A stretch of DNA of 14,444 nucleotides from Betaproteobacteria bacterium (lineage in GTDB: Bacteria > Pseudomonadota > Gammaproteobacteria > Burkholderiales > Rhodocyclaceae): assembly GCA_028868235.1 (NCBI GenBank), contig JAGWUW010000023.1:1-14444 (forward strand), in the 5' to 3' direction. The notes below the pieces were generated by a model. It worked only from the letters and a program-made list of their open reading frames with translations. It searched no databases and had not been told where the DNA came from. Both the position numbers and the translations under genes were made by a program. The number at the start of each line of letters is the position of its first letter. Within the stretch, counting starts at the first letter, position 1. Positions 5,325-14,041 of the stretch are shown piece after piece.

Positions 5325-8300
5325 TGAGTCCGACGCGCCTGGGTATAGCCGGAGACTAGGTCAAGTAGTTCGACTTCGTCATAAGGCTTGCCAAGATAGT
5401 GATTGGCACCGATTTCCAGCGCGTAGTTGCGGTGCTTGTCGGCCGTCCGTGAGGTGATCATGATCACCGGCAGTTCCCGCAGGCGTTCGTCGGCGCGAAT
5501 GTTGCGCACCAAGTCGAAGCCATCCATGCGCGGCATTTCGATGTCGGACAGGATGACATCCGGCATCACGTCGATCAACTGTTCCAGCGCATCGACGCCA
5601 TCCTTGGCCAGGATAACCTGGTAGCCTTCGCGCATCAGCAGACGACTGGTGATCTTGCGCACGGTCAGCGAATCGTCCACCACCATCACCGTTGGCAGGC
5701 TTTCCATCTCGGTAGCTGCCGGTTCCGGCGCCACCGGAATGGCGGGCTGGACGCTGACCACCGGGGTCCGGCTGGCCAGGGCGACCGGGTTCAGGATCAG
5801 GACGACCCGGCCATCGCCGAGCACGGTCGCCCCGGCAATACCGACCACCCGCGCCAGTTGGGCGCCGATGTTCTTGACCACGACTTCCTGGTTGCCTTTC
5901 AGTTCGTCGACGAGGACCGCCACCCGCTGCGAACCTGAACGCAGCAGCAGCACCCAGTACTGCCGGTGCGCCTCTGGCATCGCCTCGGCATCGCCAAGCA
6001 GATGCGGCAGGAAATGGAAGGGATAGCGATTGCCCTGCCAGTTCACCTCACCTTGCTCGCGAATGGCGGTTAGCCCTTTTTCCTTCATTTCCATGACCTG
6101 TTCGATCATGGTCGACGGCACCGCATACAGGTGGCTGCCGGCACGAATCAACAGCGTCTGGGTCACCGCCAGCGTAAGCGGCAGATACAGGCGGAACGTC
6201 GTTCCTTTGCCGGCTGTGGACAGGATTTCGATTCGGCCACCCAATTCGGCAACCTCTGTCTTGACCACGTCCATACCGACCCCGCGACCGGCCAATTGGG
6301 TCAGTTCGGCCGCCGTCGAGAAGCCGGGCTGGAAGATGAAGTCGTACAGCGTGGCCTCATCGGCGGCCTGCCCCGGCTGGAGTAGGCCCATGGCCTCGGC
6401 ACGAGCGCGGATACGTTCGACATCGAGGCCCTTGCCGTCGTCGGACATGGCGAGAATGATTTCGTTGCCTTCCTGGGCCAGCTTGATGGTGATTTCACCA
6501 ACCTCCGGCTTGCCGGCCGCCAGACGATGCTCGCGGTCCTCGACACCATGTGCGACGGCATTGCGCAGCATGTGTTCGATCGGTGCCAGCATCTTGTCTA
6601 GCACCGAACGGTCGATATCAACCTGGCCTCCGACAATGTCGAGGTTGGCGCGCTTACCCAGCTCCTTGGCGGTTTGGCGCACGATACGGTACAGACGTTC
6701 GGTCTGGCTGGCGAAGGGCAGCATACGCACGCCCATCAGCTCCTGTTGGAGGCTGCGGTTCAGGCGCGCCTGGGCGAGAATGGCCGCGTTGGCATCATCG
6801 AGGTTCTTCAGCAGGTTCTGCTGGACCGTCGCCACGTCGTTGACCGATTCGGCCATGAAGCGGGTGAGTTCCTGGAAACGGGTGAACCGGTCCAGTTCGA
6901 GCGGGTCGAAATCGACCTCACCATCCGGCGCATGGGCCACCCGTGCCTGAATCTGCGTTTCGGCCTGAATTTCAATCTCGCGCAGCTGGCGACGCAGGCG
7001 GATGACGTTCTCAGTCAGTTCGAGCAGCGAGCCCTTCAGGCTGCGCATTTCGCCTTCGATCCGGGTCCGGGCGATGGACAGCTCACCGGCCTCGTTAACC
7101 AGGCGATCAACCAGGTCGGCACGAACGCGCAGCGTTGCACGCTGACCAGACGCCTCGGTTTCCGCCTCGGTTTCGGCCGCCACCGGCTGCACGGCAACCT
7201 GTGCTACGACAGGCACCTGACCTGCTTCGAGCGGCGCCGGCTCCTCGACAATGGCGGCGGTCGGTTCCTGCGGCCCTTCGCGCAAGCGCTCGACGGCCTG
7301 GGCCAGCATGTCGCAGCCAGACTCGATTTCCTCGATGAAAGCTGGCGAGGCCGAAGCGGCACGCATCGCCTCCTCGACGCGGGCTTCCAGCATGTGCGTC
7401 GCTTCACCCAGGTTCATCGCCCCGGCCATGCGCGCACTGCCCTTGAAGGTGTGCAACAGGCGGGCGATGCCGTGCGCCGCGGCACTGCTCGCCGGGTCTG
7501 CGCGCCAGGCGCGCAGTTGCGTCGTCAGGTCACGCGTCAGATCGACCGCTTCCTCGAGGAAGATCGGCAATAGTTGTTCGTCGAGCTCATCGGTCAGTTG
7601 CGGCAATACTGTCGCTGGTGCCGGCGCCAGCGCTGCCGCCTGTTCCGGCACGATCTCCGCCGGCACCGGGGCACTGACCGTACCCGGCAGTTGGATGATC
7701 TCGGCACTCACCGGCTCGGCAACTTCCTCGACAACCGGGGCGGGATGGAAAACGTCGTCCAGTGCGCCGATCAATTGCGCTTGCTCGACTGGCTCCTCCT
7801 GGCGAGCCAGTCCATCAAACATGTCTTCAAGCGTGATGATGGTCTGGCGAACGGTTTCCAGCCCCTCGATACTGGCCGGATGTGCAGAGCCATCGCGGCG
7901 CAACAGGGCATGCTCGAGCGCGATGGCCAGATGGTGGATAGGCATCAGCCCGACCGTAGCGGCAATACCACCCAGCGTATGCGCAGCCCGAGTCATCTCG
8001 AAGGTAGTGGGCGCGGACGGATCGACCTCCAATGCACCATAGCCGTCGACCAGCGTCTGCAGGTGCCCCCGGGCCTCTTCGCGGAAAATATCGTAGAGGG
8101 TGGGCGAGGCTGTCACGGTCGGCTGCAATTCCACCTCGACGACTTGATCTTCTACTTTGTCGACCGTTCCTTCGGCCCCTTCCGTAGCCGCCGCGATGAC
8201 CACTTCCTCGGCCAGACCCTCTGGTGCGTTAAGCTCTTCGAATGCTGCCACCGGCACGGTGGTCGACTCAGGCAACGTTTCGCCGACCAGAATCTCTTCC

Positions 8301-10957
8301 GGCTCCGGAGCAAACTCGGGGAAAGAAATCTCGATTTCCTCGACCGCCGGCGGTGGTGCAGCCTCCAACTCGACGGGCGGCTCAAGCAGTTCTTCGCCAG
8401 TCGGCTCAGCCAGCACCGGCACCTCGACCAGAGCTTCGAGTTCCGGCATAACAGCCTCGATGGTCGGCTCGGAAACTGACTCAACAACAGGCGCTGGTTC
8501 GGCTGCGACGGCAACCGGAGCAGCCAGCGGCTCGACGCCGCGCAGGCGGCCGGCCAGGGCGATCAAGGCCGAGGGGTCGGGCGCGCGCCCCTGCCCACTC
8601 TCCAGATGATGGACCCAGGCCGAGAACAGCGCGTGCTCTTCCTCGATCATCTGCATCAGTTCCGGCGTCGCCCACTGATCCTGACGCAGCCACAGATTGA
8701 GCGTCTGTTCGAGTTCCCATGCCGCTTCACCCAGCTCGTTCAGGCCGACCATACGGCCGCTGCCCTTCAGCGTGTGGGTGTTGCGGCGAATTGTCGTGAG
8801 GGCCTCGACGTTATGCGGGTCGGCAATCAGTACCGCCTTCTGTTCGGCCATCGTGGCCAACACCTCCTGGGCTTCCTCCAGGAAAATCGACAACAATTCG
8901 GCGTCTATCTCTTCATGGCTGGAGTCAGCCAGTTGTTGGGTTGCGGCCGAGGGTTGCAGCAGTTCCGGCTCCTGCGGTTTGAGTGCGGCCAGCGCAGCAT
9001 CGACCTGTCCACTGCCCAGATCGCCAGTTTTCAACGCTTCCAGCGCGGCCTTGGCGCTTTCGCCAAGCTCGTGATCGGCCACCAGGTCGGCATCCTGCTG
9101 GATGGCCTTGAGGTTCTGCTTGAGTTCTTCCTGCAGGCGTTCGTCCTGCGGCGCTTCCTTCAGTGCTTCTACCAGTGCTTGGGTGTCGCGTGCCTGGCGG
9201 GCCAGTTCCGACTCGACGCTGAGCATCGGTTCCGGCGCCGCCAAATCTTCGTCTTCCGGCTCTGGCGCCGCGGCCTCACCCCGCATGCGCGCCACAAAGG
9301 CATCGAAATCAGTCTCGCCGCTGGGCAAGGCATCGACGAAGAAGCCTAGGGTCGACAGTTGATGGGCGATATTCTCGAAATCCTCTGCTGCATGTGCCGA
9401 GCCGGGCTGGGCCAGCGCGTGGATTTGAGCGGTGCAGGCCGTCACGCTGGCTGCGGCGCCAAGATGACCCAGCATAGCCAGGGCACCGGCCGTCTGTTTG
9501 AGCGGACCGTCGAGCAGCGTCAGATCGTGTTCGCCGGAAGGATCGCGGAAGAAGGCGTCAAGCGCTTGCTCCACTTGGGCCAGATTGTTCTGGATTTCAC
9601 GGGCTACCTGACTGATCAGCAGCTTTTCCTGCGCCCGGCGCGTCATTTCGTCGAGCAGCGGCACGGCGGCATCAGCTGCCGGCTTGCCGGCGATACAGGC
9701 GTACAGGCGAGCGACCATCAGGTCTACCTGCTGGGCAAAGTCGGTACCCAGGCGTTTGAAGCTCTCCTGCGCGTTCTGCAGCAGCAGGATGGCGGTCGCC
9801 ACTTCCATGGCCACGGTATCGCCGAACCGAGAGACATCTTCGGTCAGCCAGTTCGCCACCGCACCAAGACCTTGCCCGAGGCGCTTGAGGTCGGTCTGGC
9901 CGATCTCCTCGGTCAGCGCCGCCACGGCACGGGCCTGCTCACCAAAGGCAGGTAGGCCGGCAGTGCTGCCGGACGAACAGACACGGTTCCACTGCTCTTC
10001 AACGGCACCCAGCATTTCGCGTAAACGGCGCAGCACAGCATCTTGCGGCTGCGTGCCGGATGCCAGTTCCGGCGCCGGCAACTGGGAAGGCAAGCCGAAG
10101 GTGGATTGCACCTCGGACACCACGCTGCCCGCATCCGGCGCAGCCTGGGCCACGTGGTACAGGGCTTCGCGCATCAGACGCTCGGCCAGGCTGTTCGACC
10201 CCTCGAGCAGGCGGCGGATTTGCAGGTCGATGCGCGCACTGACTTGGCGCACCGATCCATCGGCACTGACTGCCGGATCCTTGAGGGCTTCGATGAAGGC
10301 CAGCGCCGTCCACCAGAAGGAACGGGCTGCCTGGGTTTCCTGGGTGGCCTCAATGTTGGTCAGCGCATCGAGCATCAACTGACGGCCAGCCTCGGCCTGG
10401 TCCGGCTTGGTCAGCCAGCTGAGGAGGCCTTTCTGATAGCGGCTGCGCTCGGTCTTGAGGACCTGATGCAGGGCTTCCGGGGGCAATTTGGGCGTCGCGG
10501 CGAGCCGCTTGGGCGGACGCAGCGAGAGATCGGGAAAGAACAGATCGCTGGCCCGCGCGGTTGGAATCCCCCGGGCTTTGGCCAGTCCCATATAGACCGG
10601 TAGCAGGCGCAGTGGCTGGTTTGGCTCACCGGCCAGCAACTCATCGAGATAGGCTCGGATACCAGCCATCGCCTGGCGTACGGCGACTACTGCCGGCTCG
10701 TCCAGCGCGCTGCTGCCGTCCTCGAAGGCATCGAGCAGGCTTTCCAGCGACTCGGTGACCTGAGTCAGGCCATCCAGCCCAACCATAGACAAAGCCCCGT
10801 GCACCTGGTGCACGTGAGTACGGCAGAACTTGAGCCGGGTGACATCGGTATCGGCAACGTACTGGCCAAAGGCCTCTTCCGCCCGCTCCAGTGCCAGGTC
10901 AATTTCACCCTTGACCCAACTCAGGGGGCCCAAATCGAATTCAGTTGCCGCGTTCAT
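5321..10957 (-). CDS. pilL: PilL/ChpA: multi-Hpt CheA-type histidine kinase with CheW and receiver domains, type IV pilus chemosensory system
   Basis: An 1,878-residue cytosolic hybrid kinase. Phosphotransfer domains carry candidate histidines at His50 (HQVHG, non-canonical), His728 (HTLKG), His993 (HTLGG, Lys replaced by Gly) and His1169 (HTFKG). A related segment near 480-500 (LKQTAGALAMLG) has Lys487 at the histidine position, and 160-420 is degenerate and helical. Ala/Pro/Glu-rich linkers lie at about 808-948, 1071-1118 and 1228-1270. The kinase core spans about 1271-1590, with N-box MLRNAVAHGVE (Asn1466), G1 DDGKG (1506-1510), FQPGFST and G2 AGRGVGMD. A CheW-like domain covers about 1592-1730. 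The C-terminal receiver has Asp1760/Asp1761, phosphoacceptor Asp1805, Thr1835 and Lys1857. It would take signals from PilJ via PilI and phosphorylate PilG and PilH. The start at 10957 gives the family N-terminus; the frame is open 15 codons further upstream. It lies 22 bp after pilJ with a weak GAGAG Shine-Dalgarno, and its TAG stop shares the CTAG with phrB. It is smaller than the Pseudomonas ChpA of about 2,470 residues. Confidence 0.96.
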   Translation of the reverse strand: MNAATEFDLGPLSWVKGEIDLALERAEEAFGQYVADTDVTRLKFCRTHVHQVHGALSMVGLDGLTQVTESLESLLDAFEDGSSALDEPAVVAVRQAMAGIRAYLDELLAGEPNQPLRLLPVYMGLAKARGIPTARASDLFFPDLSLRPPKRLAATPKLPPEALHQVLKTERSRYQKGLLSWLTKPDQAEAGRQLMLDALTNIEATQETQAARSFWWTALAFIEALKDPAVSADGSVRQVSARIDLQIRRLLEGSNSLAERLMREALYHVAQAAPDAGSVVSEVQSTFGLPSQLPAPELASGTQPQDAVLRRLREMLGAVEEQWNRVCSSGSTAGLPAFGEQARAVAALTEEIGQTDLKRLGQGLGAVANWLTEDVSRFGDTVAMEVATAILLLQNAQESFKRLGTDFAQQVDLMVARLYACIAGKPAADAAVPLLDEMTRRAQEKLLISQVAREIQNNLAQVEQALDAFFRDPSGEHDLTLLDGPLKQTAGALAMLGHLGAAASVTACTAQIHALAQPGSAHAAEDFENIAHQLSTLGFFVDALPSGETDFDAFVARMRGEAAAPEPEDEDLAAPEPMLSVESELARQARDTQALVEALKEAPQDERLQEELKQNLKAIQQDADLVADHELGESAKAALEALKTGDLGSGQVDAALAALKPQEPELLQPSAATQQLADSSHEEIDAELLSIFLEEAQEVLATMAEQKAVLIADPHNVEALTTIRRNTHTLKGSGRMVGLNELGEAAWELEQTLNLWLRQDQWATPELMQMIEEEHALFSAWVHHLESGQGRAPDPSALIALAGRLRGVEPLAAPVAVAAEPAPVVESVSEPTIEAVMPELEALVEVPVLAEPTGEELLEPPVELEAAPPPAVEEIEISFPEFAPEPEEILVGETLPESTTVPVAAFEELNAPEGLAEEVVIAAATEGAEGTVDKVEDQVVEVELQPTVTASPTLYDIFREEARGHLQTLVDGYGALEVDPSAPTTFEMTRAAHTLGGIAATVGLMPIHHLAIALEHALLRRDGSAHPASIEGLETVRQTIITLEDMFDGLARQEEPVEQAQLIGALDDVFHPAPVVEEVAEPVSAEIIQLPGTVSAPVPAEIVPEQAAALAPAPATVLPQLTDELDEQLLPIFLEEAVDLTRDLTTQLRAWRADPASSAAAHGIARLLHTFKGSARMAGAMNLGEATHMLEARVEEAMRAASASPAFIEEIESGCDMLAQAVERLREGPQEPTAAIVEEPAPLEAGQVPVVAQVAVQPVAAETEAETEASGQRATLRVRADLVDRLVNEAGELSIARTRIEGEMRSLKGSLLELTENVIRLRRQLREIEIQAETQIQARVAHAPDGEVDFDPLELDRFTRFQELTRFMAESVNDVATVQQNLLKNLDDANAAILAQARLNRSLQQELMGVRMLPFASQTERLYRIVRQTAKELGKRANLDIVGGQVDIDRSVLDKMLAPIEHMLRNAVAHGVEDREHRLAAGKPEVGEITIKLAQEGNEIILAMSDDGKGLDVERIRARAEAMGLLQPGQAADEATLYDFIFQPGFSTAAELTQLAGRGVGMDVVKTEVAELGGRIEILSTAGKGTTFRLYLPLTLAVTQTLLIRAGSHLYAVPSTMIEQVMEMKEKGLTAIREQGEVNWQGNRYPFHFLPHLLGDAEAMPEAHRQYWVLLLRSGSQRVAVLVDELKGNQEVVVKNIGAQLARVVGIAGATVLGDGRVVLILNPVALASRTPVVSVQPAIPVAPEPAATEMESLPTVMVVDDSLTVRKITSRLLMREGYQVILAKDGVDALEQLIDVMPDVILSDIEMPRMDGFDLVRNIRADERLRELPVIMITSRTADKHRNYALEIGANHYLGKPYDEVELLDLVSGYTQARRTH

Positions 10958-10979
10958 AGTCTCTCGCGATCGATGTTCG

Positions 10980-13094
10980 TCAATCCACCTTGAAGCCGGC
11001 AACGGAACCCTTGAGTTCGGAAGCCAGTGCGGTCAGCTCATCGACGGCCTCGGCGGTACGCTGCGTACCGGCCGTGGTTTGTTCGGTAACGTTCAGGATG
11101 TCCTGCATCAGGCGCGCCACCTGGCTGGCGGAATCGGCCTGGCTCTGCGTCGAGCTGGAAATGTCCTGAATCAGGTCGGCCAGATCGCGCGACACCTGAC
11201 CGATTTCGGACAGCGCCTGACCGGCCGCGTCGGAGAGCTTCGCCCCCTCGACCACACCCCGCGTCGATTGTTCCATGGCGGACACCGCATCCTGCGTGTC
11301 GGTCTGAATGGTCTTCACAATCGCCGCAATCTGTTTCGTCGCCTCTGCCGACCGTTCGGCCAGTCGCTGCACTTCCTCGGCAACCACCGTGAAGCCGCGG
11401 CCCGCATCGCCGGCGGAAGCCGCTTGGATGGCTGCATTCAGCGCCAGAACGTTGGTCTGTTCGGTAATGTCCGAAATCAGTTCCACGATTTCACCGATCT
11501 CCTGCGAGCTTTCGCCGAGACGCTTAATGCGCTTCGAGGTTTCCTGGATCTGGTTGCGAATTTCGTTCATGCCCTTGATCGAGTCTTCCACGGCCTGCGT
11601 ACCTTTTTCGGCAGCCATCAGCGACTGGCGGGCAACCTGCGCGGACTGGGTGGCGTTGCTCGACACTTCCGTCATCGAACGCGCCATTTCCAGCGCCGAC
11701 TGACCGGCCTCCTTGATTTCGACCGATTGCCGTTCGGCAGCGTCGAGCAGTTGCGCCGAGTTCAGGCGGGCGATTTCGGTAGCGGCCGTCACGCGGTTGG
11801 CCGCGTCGTTGATCCGGCCGACCAGTACGCGCAGTTCTTCAATCGTGTAGTTAATCGAGTCGGCGATGGCCCCCGTGATGTTCTCGCTCACTGTGGCAGT
11901 AACAGTCAGGTCGCCGTCGGCGAGGTCGCCGAGTTCGTTCATCAGACGCAGAATGGCGTCTTGGTTGTCGCGGTTGGTCTGGTCCGAAGCCTGACGCTGT
12001 TGTTCGGCGGCTGCCGCCCGGCGCTCGGTATCGTCAAGGTAGATCTTGGCGAGAAGGGCCAGCGTCGCAATGGCAGCGACCGTCAGCAAGACTAGAAATA
12101 CGATGTACAGGCCACGACTGCCAGAACCCTCCTGATAGCCCAGAGCTAAGTTATCGGTAGCTTTCAGCAGATCCTCGCTGCCGCGAAAGATGCGTGAACC
12201 GGCCTGCTTGGAAAGGACCAGCGGCTGCATGTTGCCGAGAATGCTGGAAATGGCCCCCTGATATTCCTTGAAAGCTGCATCCAGTTCATCCAGCTTGCCC
12301 CGCATGTCAGTATCGCCACCGCCCTTGTTCAGGCCAGCCAGGATGTCACGGAAGGCATTGGTGTCCTTACCGAGCAGGAAGGCAACCTCCGGATTGATTT
12401 CATCACCGACGAGCAGGGCCGATGCGTTCTTGGCAATCCGTTGCGTCAACATCACCAGCTGGTTGGCGTTGGCGATGTCGCGGGAACTGGCGCCCGACTG
12501 CAGTTTCAGAGTAGCGATCTGCTCGGTCAGTTCGAGCATGGCAGCGTTGTTGTTGTCGATGGTGGCAACGTTCTTGCCCAGTGCAACCAGGTTTTTCTCT
12601 TGTGCAATCACTGTTTCGGCGTTCTTGTCGGTCGGTTCCCACAACTTGGTCAGCTCATCGAGCTGGGGACGGACACCATCCGGCGATGCCGGTACGCTAA
12701 CGCCGCCAACATCGCCGCCAGAGGTCAGGGTACTGAGCAGTTTGCCAAAGGTTTCCCGGGAGTCCTTCAACTGGGCGAAGGCAACGGCGTTACCTTGCAG
12801 CGCCAAGGACGAGGCTTTGGCCAGTCGCTGCGAAAGCATGCGCATCTCACCAGAAGCGGCCACATAAGCCGTGTTGTGCGCCGATTCCCGATTGTCGCGG
12901 AAGACCAGAACCGCTATCAGCAGTAGCAGGAGCACGAAAATGCCACCCAAGGTCTTCATCTGCTGGACGACGGGTTGCCCGGCCAAGAAGGCCGGCAGCG
13001 GCATTTTCGCCGGCGTCATTTCGGCAGAAACAGTCATCGGCACACCAGCATTGCCAGCGCCACCAATCTTCGGAAACTTGAAGCCAAAAGCCAT
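10980..13094 (-). CDS. pilJ: PilJ: type IV pilus methyl-accepting chemoreceptor
   Basis: A 704-residue inner-membrane receptor. After about 45 cytosolic residues comes TM1 (about 48-65, [17 protein letters not shown]), a periplasmic region of about 260 residues, TM2 (about 328-350), a HAMP-like region (about 351-425) and a long cytoplasmic signalling coiled coil. The hairpin tip [22 protein letters not shown] (about 547-568) is of the PilJ kind. The periplasmic part contains two copies of the PilJ N-terminal module, marked by [10 protein letters not shown] (84-93) and [10 protein letters not shown] (213-222). There is no CheR-docking pentapeptide at the C-terminus (it ends AGFKVD). In Pseudomonas PilJ responds to surface contact, reportedly through interaction with the pilin PilA. 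A strong GGAGGAG precedes the ATG. The gene follows pilI by 39 bp and precedes pilL by 22 bp. Confidence 0.96.
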   Translation of the reverse strand: MAFGFKFPKIGGAGNAGVPMTVSAEMTPAKMPLPAFLAGQPVVQQMKTLGGIFVLLLLLIAVLVFRDNRESAHNTAYVAASGEMRMLSQRLAKASSLALQGNAVAFAQLKDSRETFGKLLSTLTSGGDVGGVSVPASPDGVRPQLDELTKLWEPTDKNAETVIAQEKNLVALGKNVATIDNNNAAMLELTEQIATLKLQSGASSRDIANANQLVMLTQRIAKNASALLVGDEINPEVAFLLGKDTNAFRDILAGLNKGGGDTDMRGKLDELDAAFKEYQGAISSILGNMQPLVLSKQAGSRIFRGSEDLLKATDNLALGYQEGSGSRGLYIVFLVLLTVAAIATLALLAKIYLDDTERRAAAAEQQRQASDQTNRDNQDAILRLMNELGDLADGDLTVTATVSENITGAIADSINYTIEELRVLVGRINDAANRVTAATEIARLNSAQLLDAAERQSVEIKEAGQSALEMARSMTEVSSNATQSAQVARQSLMAAEKGTQAVEDSIKGMNEIRNQIQETSKRIKRLGESSQEIGEIVELISDITEQTNVLALNAAIQAASAGDAGRGFTVVAEEVQRLAERSAEATKQIAAIVKTIQTDTQDAVSAMEQSTRGVVEGAKLSDAAGQALSEIGQVSRDLADLIQDISSSTQSQADSASQVARLMQDILNVTEQTTAGTQRTAEAVDELTALASELKGSVAGFKVD

Positions 13095-13098
13095 GGAA

Positions 13099-13105
13099 CT
13101 CCTCC
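13099..13105 (-). promoter_or_regulatory. Strong ribosome binding site of pilJ
   Basis: GGAGGAG on the minus strand, with 4 bases between it and the ATG (6 if counted from GGAGG). It is the strongest Shine-Dalgarno in the pil operon, in contrast to the weak sites before pilI and pilL. That would fit a higher requirement for the receptor than for the kinase. Confidence 0.75.
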
Positions 13106-13133
13106 ACTAGGGGGGTGGGGCTAAGACCCTCTG

Positions 13134-13646
13134 TCAGACCCCGATATTCATGAAATCCTGATCGGCCAGCAACTCGCGAACCGACAATTTGCGCCAGATT
13201 TTTCCATGCGTATCGGCGAAACGCTGCTGCCCCCAGGCTGGCATAGATGTATCAGCCGACTCTGGCGTAAAGTCTTCCGGGTTTTTCAGACCCAGCATGC
13301 GCGACACCAGGAGTGCCGCGTTGGTGCTATAGCGCGCACCAACCAGTAGCAACCGGGAATTGGCATTCTGAACGATAGGTGGACCGCCCCGGAATACAGA
13401 GAAATCGCTCACTGCGTGCAGATTACCGCGGATGTTCGAAATGCCGACGAACCATGGGCGGGTCAGCGGCACTGGCGTCATTTGCGACGCCTGGACGATC
13501 TCTCCACCATCGGACAAATCGACCAGCCAAGCCTCACCGCCAGCCTCGACCCCTAGCCAGGATGCAGCGCCTTTGCCTTTGGCCGCCTGACTCAAGCGAG
13601 TTGCCAGATATTCCTGGAAATCGCGAAGACTGGTCCTCCGTGCCAT
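13134..13646 (-). CDS. pilI: PilI: CheW-like adaptor of the type IV pilus chemosensory system
   Basis: A 170-residue protein made almost entirely of one CheW-like domain. The core motif VPLTRPWFVGISNIRGNLHAV (59-79) matches the CheW pattern of VP..P.WVxGxxNLRGxxxPV, followed by the DFSVF strand. It should link the PilJ receptor tip to the PilL kinase at the membrane. The start ATG lies 4 bp after the pilH stop, with no convincing Shine-Dalgarno in between. Translation is thus probably coupled to pilH. The stop is 39 bp before the pilJ start. Identification as PilI rather than a general CheW rests on its place between pilH and pilJ. Confidence 0.93.
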   Translation of the reverse strand: MARRTSLRDFQEYLATRLSQAAKGKGAASWLGVEAGGEAWLVDLSDGGEIVQASQMTPVPLTRPWFVGISNIRGNLHAVSDFSVFRGGPPIVQNANSRLLLVGARYSTNAALLVSRMLGLKNPEDFTPESADTSMPAWGQQRFADTHGKIWRKLSVRELLADQDFMNIGV

Positions 13647-13650
13647 CGTG

Positions 13651-14016
13651 CTATGGCAGCGCAGCGATTCGTTGCAACAACTCCTCCGGGTTCAGCGGCT
13701 TGACCAGATAATCGATCGCCCCTTGCCGCAAGCCCCAGATCTTATCGGTCTCCTGCCCCTTGGAGGTGCAGACGATGATGGGAATGGCCTTGGTGTCGTC
13801 ATCGCGGGTCAAGGTGCGCGTCGCCTGATAGCCGTTCAAGCCGGGCATCACGACATCCATCAGGATCAAGTCCGGCTTGGTAGCCTTGGCCTTGGCAATC
13901 CCTTCTTCCCCATTTTCTGCGGTACTAACCTGGTAACCGGCTTTGGTCAGCAGATCGACCGTAAAAAAGCGCTCGGTAGGCGAATCATCGACAACGAGAA
14001 TATTCTTGACGGGCAT
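13651..14016 (-). CDS. pilH: PilH: single-domain response regulator
   Basis: A 121-residue CheY-like receiver without an output domain. It has the acidic pocket Asp10/Asp11 (VVDDSPTER), phosphoacceptor Asp54 (LMDVVMPGLNGYQATR), Thr84 (CTSKG) and Lys106 (YLVKPLNPEEL). The CTSKGQETDKIWGLRQGA stretch is characteristic of PilH. In Pseudomonas PilH affects pilus retraction and acts as a counterpart or phosphate sink to PilG. I chose ATG 14016, which has AGGAAG 5 bases upstream. Two further in-frame ATGs upstream would extend it back to or into pilG with non-family sequence. It lies 25 bp after pilG and 4 bp before pilI. Confidence 0.95.
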   Translation of the reverse strand: MPVKNILVVDDSPTERFFTVDLLTKAGYQVSTAENGEEGIAKAKATKPDLILMDVVMPGLNGYQATRTLTRDDDTKAIPIIVCTSKGQETDKIWGLRQGAIDYLVKPLNPEELLQRIAALP

Positions 14017-14041
14017 TTCTTCTTCCTGAGCTACGAATTTA

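Noticed and set aside
10958..11002. 15-codon upstream extension of pilL overlapping the end of pilJ
   Set aside because: The extra residues are not like PilL N-termini, and the ATG at 10957 gives a family-like start with an acceptable GAGAG upstream.
10830..12095. 421-codon plus-strand open frame opposite the pilL start and pilJ
   Set aside because: It is antisense to the conserved signalling domain of pilJ and has shadow-frame composition with no recognisable domain.
13095..13133. Small GGG/CCC hairpin in the pilI-pilJ gap as an attenuator or riboswitch
   Set aside because: The stem is only about three to four GC pairs in a 39-bp gap and leaves the pilJ Shine-Dalgarno free; too little to support a regulatory element.
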